In this document: piece after piece, positions 1 through 6,440 of the stretch
How the letters are laid out: each line of letters opens with the position of its first letter
Numbering within the stretch: the first letter of the stretch is position 1
Assembly (NCBI GenBank): GCA_013329165.1
Contig: DUKV01000038.1
Span: forward strand, 1 to 36,211
Length of the DNA stretch: 36,211 nt
Source of the DNA: Methanocalculus sp.
GTDB lineage: Archaea > Halobacteriota > Methanomicrobia > Methanomicrobiales > Methanocorpusculaceae
Reading direction: 5' to 3'
Notes under the pieces: model-generated
What the model was told of the DNA's origin: nothing
The model's database searches: none
Seen by the model: the letters and a program-made list of their open reading frames with translations, nothing else
Translations under genes and position numbers: made by a program

Positions 1-22
1 AATTACATCGAGCTTATGACAA

Positions 23-823
23 TTACTCATCCATTTCCTCTTCATAATCATCCTCCAACAAATCCTCAACATCATCTGCAAGCCATTCCAACGCAGAACT
101 GACGCTAACGATAAGCCAGGAATTTTTGTCAATATTTGGATCAGCTACTGCTTTCACAAGAAAGGGGATCGCCTTTGGATCACCGATTCTTCCAAGAGCC
201 AATGCTGATGAAGCCCGGATCTCTTCTTCTGATCTATTTTTATCAAGTACTATTTCGCAGAGAGGCTCAAATGCCGGAGCCCATTGGTTCATGCCTAATG
301 CTGTTATGGCTTCTTCTAAAAGGTATTCATCACTATCTGGATCTTTAAGGATGTTTAGGAGAATATAATTAGAATCGATTGTGTTCATCTCTCTTAAAAT
401 GTAAACGATAAACGTCTTGATTTGTATCGAGTATGCCCCCATTATAATCTCTTGTAGTTCCAGATTATGGCATTCATAATGCTCAGCAAGATATTGAACC
501 ACTTCTTTTTCACTCTCTGTAGTTAGGTATTCGATAAGAGGATAGAGATCCTCAAACGTCTCGTCAAGAATAGAGGCGAGCTGTTGAATGATCGAATGGT
601 CGTAAAAAAAACAGAGGCCAATAAAAATGTCGCTAATATATTCAAAAATGGTCTCTTCATCTTCTGATGGTATGTCTCTGATTGACTGTATTATTGGGCT
701 AATCGCCCTCTCATCACCCAGGCGAACAAGACACTTTATTGCGGCTTTCCGGATATCCAAAAAAGGAGATGTAAGAGCATCTATCAGGGCGTTGATGCAT
801 TCATCTTTAAGCGCGGTAGTCAT
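23..823 (-). CDS. HEAT-repeat protein (PBS-lyase-like)
   Basis: Acidic 266-residue protein built of helical repeats. Typical HEAT/PBS-lyase units are visible at the N-terminus (LTSPFLDIRKAAIKCLVRLG, about residues 17-36) and at the C-terminus (RASSALALGRIGDPKAIPFL, about 203-222). The middle is more divergent. The tail is strongly acidic (DDVEDLLEDDYEEEMDE). Such proteins act as protein-binding scaffolds; no catalytic motif is seen and no substrate can be named. The ATG at 823 follows GATGAGGT, a good ribosome binding site. A second, longer HEAT protein lies at 10281-11465, but the two are not close in sequence. The gene ends near the window edge, so its downstream partner is unseen. The fold is fairly certain, the role unknown. 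Confidence 0.75.
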   Translation of the reverse strand: MTTALKDECINALIDALTSPFLDIRKAAIKCLVRLGDERAISPIIQSIRDIPSEDEETIFEYISDIFIGLCFFYDHSIIQQLASILDETFEDLYPLIEYLTTESEKEVVQYLAEHYECHNLELQEIIMGAYSIQIKTFIVYILREMNTIDSNYILLNILKDPDSDEYLLEEAITALGMNQWAPAFEPLCEIVLDKNRSEEEIRASSALALGRIGDPKAIPFLVKAVADPNIDKNSWLIVSVSSALEWLADDVEDLLEDDYEEEMDE

Positions 824-1098
824 GTTCCAAACCTCATCGTGACGTAAAACGAATGGGGAGTTATTGGGGTAGATCTGGATAAGGTTTCGGTTTTATGATG
901 GCCCTATTCAAATCGCACCAGCAATCTCCCATCACTTATCAGATCCTCACTTCCCTCACATATCATCCTAACATCGCTTGTCCGCCCCATCGCCTGCCGG
1001 AACGCAATTCTGACTAATGCATATTGGTCACTGGCAAATGTCTTCAGCTGGATATTGGCGGTTATCATTTGGGGGGTCATTGGGGTAGTCATCGGTAT

Positions 1099-1155
1099 GC
1101 TCACCGCTGAGCACTTTTAACCGCCCCAAGTGAGCATTTCTGCACTGCCATTGAT
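1099..1155. repeat. IS21-like terminal motif, copy 1
   Basis: The motif contains two tandem sub-repeats of the form TGAGCAnTTnTnnACCGCC, followed by an end reading CCATTGATA. Read on the minus strand it starts TATCAATGGC and resembles IS21-family ends, which begin TG and carry repeated transposase-binding units. Closely similar copies in the same orientation lie at 2546-2607 and 3801-3861. No istA or istB gene is present, so this would be a solo or decayed end. The IS family assignment is tentative. Confidence 0.5.
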
Positions 1156-1184
1156 ATATCTTACAGGAAGAAAAGAAAAATGAG

Positions 1185-1283
1185 TGAAGCTGTGGTTAAT
1201 TATTGGTTAAGTAGTGGCGAAGTAGTGGTGAAGTAGTGATCAAGTAGTGGTTAAGCTGTGGTGAAGCTGTGGTGAAGTAGTTA
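1185..1283. repeat. Nine tandem 11-bp repeats upstream of the ATPase gene
   Basis: Nine consecutive 11-mers follow the pattern TnAAGYnGTGG (for example TGAAGCTGTGG at 1185 and 1262, TTAAGTAGTGG at 1207, CGAAGTAGTGG at 1218, TCAAGTAGTGG at 1240). The period equals about one helical turn, so a protein bound at each unit would lie on one face. The array ends 30 bp before the ATG at 1314. A regulatory or iteron-like role is inferred from position only. Confidence 0.7.
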
Positions 1284-1313
1284 TGGAAAGGAGAGGGCAA
1301 AAGGAGATGAGAG

Positions 1314-2474
1314 ATGCCAAAACTGGATAGAATACGGATTTCAGGGTACAAGTCAATCAGAGATCTTGATGTTCCGCTCAAAAACCAAAATATCCTGATA
1401 GGGGCAAATGGAGCTGGAAAATCAAATATCATCTCGCTTTTTTCGCTCCTGAACCAGATGGCTGAGGGGAGGCTCCGGTATGCTGTTGGAAAGGCTGGTG
1501 GCCTCCGATCAATCCTGTATTATGGCCCAACGAAAACCCGGCATATTGATATTGAACTTGCATTCGGGGAGATTGGATATGCCTGTTCATGGGAGATGGC
1601 AGAGGATGACGGCATCATCTTTCGGGAAGAGCGTGCCGGGTTCCTGGATCATGGTTCGGATGAACGACCGTACGGACAACCGGCGGGAAGACAAGATGGT
1701 CAACAGGATGATAGAAAGCCATCTCCTGACTTTCTCGAATCAGGACACCGGGAGACGAAACTCATAACCTTTGCAAAGGAGCCGCACCCCGAACCTGATT
1801 GGCAGGTGTCGCGTCAACTGCTTTCAAGCATGAAGAGCTGGCGGGCTTATCATTTCAATGATACGGGCGCCGACTCCCCGATAAAGGCTATCGAGCAGAT
1901 AAACGACAACATGTACCTCAGGTCAAATGGCTCAAATCTGGCTCCCTTCCTCTACTATCTAAAAAAGGTCCATGAGGAGCAGTACAATCGTATCCGGGAT
2001 ATGGTGCGGCTGATCTTCCCTCGCTTCGATGACTTTAACCTCAGGCCGATGGTAGAGAACACCACGTTGATACGGCTTGAATGGAGAGAGAGGGACTCGG
2101 ATTACCCTTTTCTGGCACATCAGCTCTCAGATAGCATCCTTAGGTTCATCTGCCTGGCGACCGTCCTCCTCCAGCCAAACCCGCCCGATCTGATCCTCAT
2201 TGATGAGCCGGAGCTGGGCCTCCACCCATCTGCCATCCAGGTGCTGGCAGCATTGATCGGGAGCGCATCACACCGGACACAGGTTATTGTAGCAACACAA
2301 TCGGCGGTGATCCTGGATCGTTTTGAACCTGAGGATGTCATTGTCGTAGATCGGTTAAATGGAGAGACAACAGCGAGACGCCTTGATACAGATGAGCTTG
2401 AGTCATGGCTCTCAGAGTATTCACTGAGCGAACTCTGGGAGATGAATATCTTTGGTGGAAAATCCTCTCCCTGA
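1314..2474 (+). CDS. AAA/OLD-type ABC ATPase (COG4637-like)
   Basis: 386-residue P-loop ATPase of the RecF/SMC-like class common in defence and mobile loci. Residues 30-37 form Walker A (GANGAGKS) after the usual IRISGYKSI start. About 293-305 is Walker B (LILIDEPELGLHP), with an ABC-like LSDS just before it. An ATQSA segment sits at the switch position. No TOPRIM or nuclease domain follows, so it is not a full OLD protein. The ATG at 1314 has a strong AAGGAGATGA site. It stands alone: no partner gene lies in the same direction, and it is bracketed by IS-like ends (1099-1155; 2488-2510 begins 13 bp after the stop). It may be an orphan of a two-gene system or single-gene cargo. ATPase activity is likely, the target unknown. 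Confidence 0.8.
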   Translation: MPKLDRIRISGYKSIRDLDVPLKNQNILIGANGAGKSNIISLFSLLNQMAEGRLRYAVGKAGGLRSILYYGPTKTRHIDIELAFGEIGYACSWEMAEDDGIIFREERAGFLDHGSDERPYGQPAGRQDGQQDDRKPSPDFLESGHRETKLITFAKEPHPEPDWQVSRQLLSSMKSWRAYHFNDTGADSPIKAIEQINDNMYLRSNGSNLAPFLYYLKKVHEEQYNRIRDMVRLIFPRFDDFNLRPMVENTTLIRLEWRERDSDYPFLAHQLSDSILRFICLATVLLQPNPPDLILIDEPELGLHPSAIQVLAALIGSASHRTQVIVATQSAVILDRFEPEDVIVVDRLNGETTARRLDTDELESWLSEYSLSELWEMNIFGGKSSP

Positions 2475-2487
2475 TGGCCAGAGGCAG

Positions 2488-2510
2488 GCATTTTTACACT
2501 GCCATTGACA
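2488..2510. repeat. Partial IS21-like terminal motif
   Basis: The sequence GCATTTTTACACTGCCATTGACA matches the outermost part of the motif at 1133-1155 and 2585-2607. It lies 13 bp after the stop codon of the upstream ATPase and 35 bp before a fuller copy, so two ends lie in tandem here. Confidence 0.5.
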
Positions 2511-2545
2511 TAGTCATCGTTTTTTTTCATTGGGAGGGTGATAGT

Positions 2546-2607
2546 GCTGCTCATCAGTGAGCACTTCTGAACCGCCCCAAATGAGCATTTCTGCACCGCC
2601 ATTGACA
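2546..2607. repeat. IS21-like terminal motif, copy 2
   Basis: It begins GCTGCTCATCAGTGAGCA and contains both TGAGCAnTTCTGnACCGCC sub-repeats and the terminal CCATTGACA. It has the same orientation as copies 1 and 3. It separates the ATPase module (1314-2474) from the DUF488 module (2630-3448). Confidence 0.55.
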
Positions 2608-2629
2608 ACTGGCTGTGACAGTTTCCAGG

Positions 2630-3448
2630 TCACAGGTCAACAACCTCCATTCCCTCCTCCCGGAATCGTTCTGCGATAACTCCCCGATGACAGTCGGATG
2701 CTTTTGCCTCAAAGCAGAGCAGTGCCACTTTTTCATCTTCTGCAATGGTTTTGATGGTATTGAGATAGGCCGCTTTTTCACCTAACTCCTGGTGATATTC
2801 ATGGAAGAGTTGTGCATATCCTTCATCTGTGAGGTTCTGCCGCCGGGTGCTCTGGATGCCAAGTTCAGGCATATGGAGATAGGTGATTCCCATATGTTCC
2901 AGATAATTGGAGATCTGGTTCTTTGAGAAACCATATTTCATACTGAACGCATTTCTTCGCACGTCAATTACTTTTCCAACTTTGGAATCGATGAGGATCG
3001 AGAGGAAACGATCAATACTTTTGCCCTCGTACCCGATTGTGACAACGCCGGTCTCATCCCTCTCATATGTTTGCCGCTTCTCAATCTCAGAAAAAATGGT
3101 GGTTTCTGGATAGTGTGAATAAATATGGTCAATGAGTTCCCGCTCGGTTTTATCACCAAACTGGCGTACTACCTGATCGATTGACCTCTGGATCGAACGA
3201 TCCGGTAGGGGAAACTCATGATTAAGTGACGTAACCATGGTATTTGTTTCAAGCAGGTACCCGTCCCTCTCCAGATGGCTTATATCAGTATACATCTGGA
3301 ATGAAAACGGGCCATACCTGTATGGAACAAAATCATAAAGGGGATTATCCTGTGATGCCAGGAATAGTAATTTGACCAATTGTAATTTTGTAAGGCTTTG
3401 TTTTTTACCAAGCAGGTATAAGAGAGCCCGCTTCTTTTTCGTTATCAT
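2630..3448 (-). CDS. Panacea/SocA-like N-terminal domain fused to DUF488
   Basis: 272 residues in two parts. Residues 1 to about 75 (LTKLQLVKLLFLA, YDFVPYRYGPFSFQMYTDI) resemble the SocA/Panacea (DUF4065-like) domain of antitoxins; this match is by pattern only. From about residue 133 the protein is a clear DUF488 domain: VVTIGYEGKSIDRFL, VIDVRRNAFSMKYGFSK, YLHMPELGI, and the hallmark LLCFEAKASDCHRGVIAE near the C-terminus. DUF488 proteins are common in prokaryotes and mostly unassigned, often with nucleic-acid or stress links. A box A-like TTATATAAG lies about 30 bp upstream of the ATG (3475-3490) with no clear ribosome binding site, suggesting a short leader. The gene sits between IS-like ends. 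The DUF488 call is firm, the N-terminal call tentative. Confidence 0.75.
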   Translation of the reverse strand: MITKKKRALLYLLGKKQSLTKLQLVKLLFLASQDNPLYDFVPYRYGPFSFQMYTDISHLERDGYLLETNTMVTSLNHEFPLPDRSIQRSIDQVVRQFGDKTERELIDHIYSHYPETTIFSEIEKRQTYERDETGVVTIGYEGKSIDRFLSILIDSKVGKVIDVRRNAFSMKYGFSKNQISNYLEHMGITYLHMPELGIQSTRRQNLTDEGYAQLFHEYHQELGEKAAYLNTIKTIAEDEKVALLCFEAKASDCHRGVIAERFREEGMEVVDL

Positions 3449-3474
3449 AATATAAGGAAAGATTCACATTTTAG

Positions 3475-3490
3475 CGCTTATATAACTGGC
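3475..3490 (-). promoter_or_regulatory. Box A (TATA) promoter of the DUF488 gene
   Basis: The minus strand reads GTTATATAAGCGC, close to the archaeal box A consensus. Its spacing to the ATG at 3448 would give a leader of roughly 5-15 nt. Confidence 0.5.
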
Positions 3491-3882
3491 GGGTAGGATG
3501 CGAAAGTGATGAAAAGTTGGGATAATGGATAATTGAATAATTGAGGGGTCGGGGGAACCGGACTCTCCTCCCCTATCATTTCTCAACACCGCTCCCCCTA
3601 ACCTCTGTCCGTTCTCCCTCCCTTGCCCCATCATAATTCTCCTCTCTCTATTCTACTGATCCCTCACTTCCTCTCAGGTATCATCCTCACATCGCTCGCC
3701 TGCCTCTTCGCCTTCCGCAACCTGACCCGATTCATGGGCGTGTTCACGAGCGAGTGTATTCAGCTGCTTATCGCCGGTGATCGGTGGGGCAGGTTCTCGG
3801 GCTGCTCATCGGTGAGCATTTTTAGACCCCCCAAGTGAGCACTTTTAGATCGCCATTGACAGTTATATGAATAGACGCTACT
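3491..3882. other. Gene-free stretch with a decayed gene fragment and an IS-like end
   Basis: The minus strand of about 3658-3800 retains a fragment reading RVRLRKAKRQASDVRMI, homologous to the remnant at 941-1098 and to the small protein at 4840-5070. It runs into the terminal motif at 3801-3861. The rest (3491-3657) is C/T-rich with no gene seen. Confidence 0.5.
3801..3861. repeat. IS21-like terminal motif, copy 3
   Basis: It begins GCTGCTCATCGGTGAGCA, has the two TGAGCAnTTTTnGAnC sub-repeats and ends CGCCATTGACA. It shares order and orientation with copies 1 and 2. Like copy 1 it is preceded by a remnant of the small-protein gene, so remnant plus end form one composite repeat of about 205-215 bp. 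Confidence 0.55.
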
Positions 3883-4532
3883 TCATCGTTTTCTGATTTC
3901 CTGAAGAGCTTCTGTTGGGTTCAATAGCTTCAGCGAATAATTGTCTGCCAGCATCTTTTTGGCTGACCTGATGAGGGGTGTATCAAGCGTAATGAAATAA
4001 TCTGCACTATTCAGGATAGATGTGGTTAATATTGTTGCATCCTGGGTTTTGGTCTCTTTTACAAGGAAAAGAATCGAGGAGACAATACTCCAATATTGGG
4101 GGTCATCCCATGGTTATCAAACAGATAATCAAAAGATTTCAGTGTTTTATTATACACTTCCTGATAGGTACTTTCTGGAATATCCGGATTATTTCTGGAG
4201 TCACGCCACCTTGAAATTGGAATGCCATTTTTAAAAAATATAATACTTCGCACTTCGTCACGAATTGCAGAAAATAGTTCATTTGATGTGAGAGATGAGA
4301 TATAAAATTCATCCTGGCATCCAGAATTTCTATGTATAAGTATCTCATCAATAAAATCTATTGCAGATTTATATCTTTTTATATAAACCTCTACGAATTC
4401 ATTAGACAATTCAAGAGAAGAACAAATATCGTTTAGAATTCCGCCGCTGCCAAGAATCCAATGTGCAATTACGTTTGTATCAATAAACCAGACATTTATT
4501 GAGCTTTTTTTTGGGATGGATACAACCTCCAC
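3883..4532 (-). pseudogene. PIN-domain toxin gene, frameshifted
   Basis: The first frame (GTG at 4532 to a stop at 4059) gives a PIN N-terminus (FIDTNVIAHWIL) and a conserved acidic SNELFSAI segment. It then loses similarity after FDNHG. From about 4105 the adjacent frame carries the missing half: KETKTQDATILTTSILNS and ADYFITLDTPLIRSAKKML, ending ALQEIRKR at 3883. These contain the later acidic residues of a PIN nuclease. The 650-nt span is one base short of a whole number of codons, so a single-base deletion near 4095-4110 (around AACCATGGGATGACCCCC) explains it. An intact protein would have about 216 residues and cleave RNA. The GTG abuts the TAG of the small gene upstream. A sequencing error is not excluded. 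Confidence 0.75.
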
Positions 4533-4667
4533 CTATTTGTTCTTTTTAGATGAACTCCAAAGTCCGGTGATCTGACCTTTCTGTCCATATTTACTTGACC
4601 TCTGACGAACTTCGTAATATTTGCCGGTAACTGGGTTATAAATTCTTTTTTTAGCCTCGGCAGTCAT
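4533..4667 (-). CDS. 44-residue putative partner of the PIN toxin
   Basis: This short gene reads ATG at 4667 to TAG at 4533. The product is basic and soluble, beginning MTAEAKKRIYNPVTGKYYEV and ending SSKKNK. Its stop codon directly touches the GTG of the PIN gene, so the two are translationally coupled. The arrangement (small gene first, then PIN) is that of a type II toxin-antitoxin operon. The protein is not recognisable as RHH, AbrB or Phd, so the antitoxin role is inferred from context alone. An inverted repeat 12 bp upstream of the start (4680-4695) fits autoregulation. Confidence 0.6.
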   Translation of the reverse strand: MTAEAKKRIYNPVTGKYYEVRQRSSKYGQKGQITGLWSSSKKNK

Positions 4668-4679
4668 AATAATCACTTC

Positions 4680-4695
4680 TTAGTATTTGTACTAA
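4680..4695. promoter_or_regulatory. Inverted-repeat operator of the PIN module
   Basis: TTAGTA-TTTG-TACTAA is a perfect 6-bp inverted repeat with a 4-base spacer, 12 bp from the start of the small partner gene. It overlaps the likely promoter. Its core TAGTA-N4-TACTA recurs in front of the RHH/RelE pair at 5126-5139. Confidence 0.6.
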
Positions 4696-4839
4696 ATAGA
4701 TGTTTTGTATCTCGATGTTTCGTGTCTATTTACAAGAAATAACTCCTATTATCAATCAAATCAGCAATCAAAAAAGATGGGTGCTTTTGGAGCAACCTCA
4801 TCCTTTCATCGTATGTCCTTCCCCGATCCTTATCCCCCC

Positions 4840-5070
4840 TCACCCCCTCTCAAGCATCTTCCTCACATCAGCTGCCCGGTACCGGAGGGTGACCTCGCTC
4901 GTCCGCCCCTTCGCCTGCCGGATCGTGATCCTGATGAGGGCATAGGTGGCAAGCGACCTGAGCAGCTCGTAGAAGGAGGTGTAGGAGATGGTGGGTGCGG
5001 GAGGCTCGGGCTCGGGATGAAGGGGCTCAGAGGGTTGGAGCCCTGGGTGCTGGTTTTCATTTTGAATCAA
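4840..5070 (-). CDS. Small hypothetical protein (RQAKGRTSEV family)
   Basis: 76 residues. A Pro/Glu-rich N-terminus (HPEPEPPAP) is followed by a compact basic part (LLRSLATYALIRITIRQAKG, then RTSEVTLRYRAADVRKML). No known domain is recognised. Support for a real gene is that decayed homologues of the C-terminal part occur at 941-1098 and 3658-3800, with the motif YALxRIxxRQAxGRTSxV. This copy is the only uninterrupted one and lacks the IS-like end. It may be a small accessory protein of these mobile modules or itself a remnant. Confidence 0.45.
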   Translation of the reverse strand: MIQNENQHPGLQPSEPLHPEPEPPAPTISYTSFYELLRSLATYALIRITIRQAKGRTSEVTLRYRAADVRKMLERG

Positions 5071-5122
5071 CGAAGGGAGAGGATTTGGAGATACGGAATC
5101 GTCATCTCTATTACCTATAGGG

Positions 5123-5142
5123 GCATAGTAGTATTACTATGC
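5123..5142. promoter_or_regulatory. Inverted-repeat operator over the start of the RHH antitoxin
   Basis: Arms GCATAGTA and TACTATGC (8 bp each) flank GTAT and overlap the ATG at 5139. Bound RHH protein would block transcription or translation start, as in known autoregulated antitoxins. The core TAGTA-N4-TACTA is identical to that at 4681-4694. Confidence 0.65.
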
Positions 5143-5375
5143 AGAGAGCAACCTCCATATACATCAGAAATGACCTGAGGGATCAGCTAAAATCCCTTAA
5201 AAAGCACCCAAAAGAGTCATATAATGATGTTATCGAGCGCCTGCTCAACCTTGCCATTGATGAGGAGCCATTGGGAGAGGAGGCAATCATTGGCCTTGAA
5301 GAAGCTCTTGAAGAGATCAAGGCAGGGATGTTCATCTCCGAATCCGAGATCATGAAGAAATATGGGGTTCAGTGA
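5139..5375 (+). CDS. Ribbon-helix-helix antitoxin
   Basis: 78 residues. The N-terminal RATSIYIRNDLRDQLKSLK strand and YNDVIERLLNLAID helices form a ribbon-helix-helix DNA-binding domain (about residues 3-42). The acidic C-terminal tail (GLEEALEEIKAGMFISESEI) would wrap and inhibit the toxin. The gene overlaps the RelE gene downstream by 14 bp, the normal antitoxin-first order. The ATG lies inside an inverted repeat (5123-5142), consistent with autorepression. There is no ribosome binding site, so the message may be leaderless. The toxin-antitoxin assignment is confident. Confidence 0.85.
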   Translation: MQRATSIYIRNDLRDQLKSLKKHPKESYNDVIERLLNLAIDEEPLGEEAIIGLEEALEEIKAGMFISESEIMKKYGVQ

Positions 5376-5655
5376 TCCTGTGGTCACCTATACTATCAGG
5401 TATACCCCTCGTGCAGATCGGGATCTTGAAAAATTACCAAAAGAAACTGCCCGGATGGTTGTTCGCAAGATTCATGAGATCAAAGAAGCCCCCTATCTCT
5501 CGATTAAGAAGCTAAAGGCATCGAACCCACAGCATCCGGTTTATTCTCTCAGGATACGGCGCGATATTAGGGCTCTCATATCCATTCATGATGATATTTT
5601 AATTATTCATGTTCTCGAAGTCGAGTCACGGAAACGATCATATCGTGATTTTTGA
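5362..5655 (+). CDS. RelE/ParE-family toxin
   Basis: 97 residues. The pattern YTIRYTPRADRDLEKLPKET at residues 9-28, KIHEIKEAPYLSIKKLKASN, YSLRIRRDIRALISI and the C-terminal LIIHVLEVESRKRSYRDF is that of the RelE/ParE fold. RelE members cleave mRNA on the ribosome and ParE members poison gyrase. The basic C-terminus (SRKRSYRDF) and Arg-rich R-I-R-R-D-I-R strand favour RelE-type mRNA cleavage. It is coupled by overlap to the RHH antitoxin upstream. Confidence 0.85.
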   Translation: MGFSDPVVTYTIRYTPRADRDLEKLPKETARMVVRKIHEIKEAPYLSIKKLKASNPQHPVYSLRIRRDIRALISIHDDILIIHVLEVESRKRSYRDF

Positions 5656-5800
5656 TTATACAATCGGAATCTCTGATTGATTGTAGCCTTTGATGGTGTA
5701 AAAATCCGGTTTCGGAATCGTTGTGCTCTCCTCCTGCGCCCCACTCTTCTCCGGATCAACAGCCTGTTCTTCTCAATCTCCTCCCCTCCGCCATCCCTCC

Positions 5801-6319
5801 CTACTCCAGACACTTCCAGTAAAAGAACCGAAACGACCGGTTCTTCTCACGGGCCACCTGGATCGAGTACCGCTTGATGATCTCAATCATCAGATCGATC
5901 CGCGATACGTACTGATCCGGGATCATCCGGTTGAACCGCTCCTTGGTGATCCGGTCGGTGCCGGGCAGGGGCCGGAGCCCGAGCGAGCGGGATGCATGGT
6001 CATTTAAGCCGGCGAGATACCAGCCTTCGATCTCTTTTATGACAACGATCACCTTGTCGGTATCGAGATCCCGGTACCAGCGTTTCAGGCGTTTCTTCTT
6101 TGCCTTCACATTCCTGTCGCGGTCGATATCGGCGATCATCAGGTAGTCGTCGCCCATCGCACCGATCCCCCGGATGAAGCCGTCCACCCGGATATGCTTC
6201 ATCCCGGCATAGGCGATCAGTTCAACTCTCGCATATCCTTCCTGGAGTTCCCTTTTCAGGACCCCCTCGAAGAACCTGATATCATCAGGGCCTTCACAGA
6301 AGACAAAGAGCCGGTTCAT
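5801..6319 (-). CDS. TOPRIM-like nuclease subunit paired with an ABC ATPase
   Basis: 172 residues. The start (RLFVFCEGPDDIRFFEGVL) has the TOPRIM glutamate E9. IADIDRDR at residues 62-69 supplies the DxD pair (D64, D66), and a conserved KEIEGWYLAG follows at about 95-104. This layout matches stand-alone TOPRIM-like proteins (DUF4276/DUF4435-like) that work with an OLD/AAA ATPase in trans, as AriB does with AriA in PARIS. Family membership below the TOPRIM level is not settled. The ATPase gene ends 121 bp upstream on the same strand. Metal-dependent nuclease activity is inferred from the E..DxD pattern. The ATG at 6319 lacks a good ribosome binding site. Confidence 0.7.
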   Translation of the reverse strand: MNRLFVFCEGPDDIRFFEGVLKRELQEGYARVELIAYAGMKHIRVDGFIRGIGAMGDDYLMIADIDRDRNVKAKKKRLKRWYRDLDTDKVIVVIKEIEGWYLAGLNDHASRSLGLRPLPGTDRITKERFNRMIPDQYVSRIDLMIEIIKRYSIQVAREKNRSFRFFYWKCLE

Positions 6320-6440
6320 AGGTCAACCATACAATAGCAGATGGAGATGACGAAAGGGGTGGAAGCTATGGTAGAGATGGAAGCCATGGTTGGTGCAGCA
6401 TCATGCACGATAACATCGTCATGTGAGAATAGCATCATCA

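Larger units (their letters stand above)
824..1313. other. 490-bp non-coding stretch: gene remnant, IS-like end and tandem repeats
   Basis: No intact gene is seen. About 941-1098 carries on the minus strand a decayed stretch reading YALVRIAFRQAMGRTSDVRMI, homologous to the small protein at 4840-5070. It runs directly into an IS21-like terminal motif (1099-1155). An 11-bp tandem repeat array (1185-1283) then leads to the ATPase gene at 1314. Confidence 0.6.

Noticed and set aside
1185..1283. CRISPR array
   Set aside because: The 11-bp units are contiguous with no spacers, and there are no cas genes.
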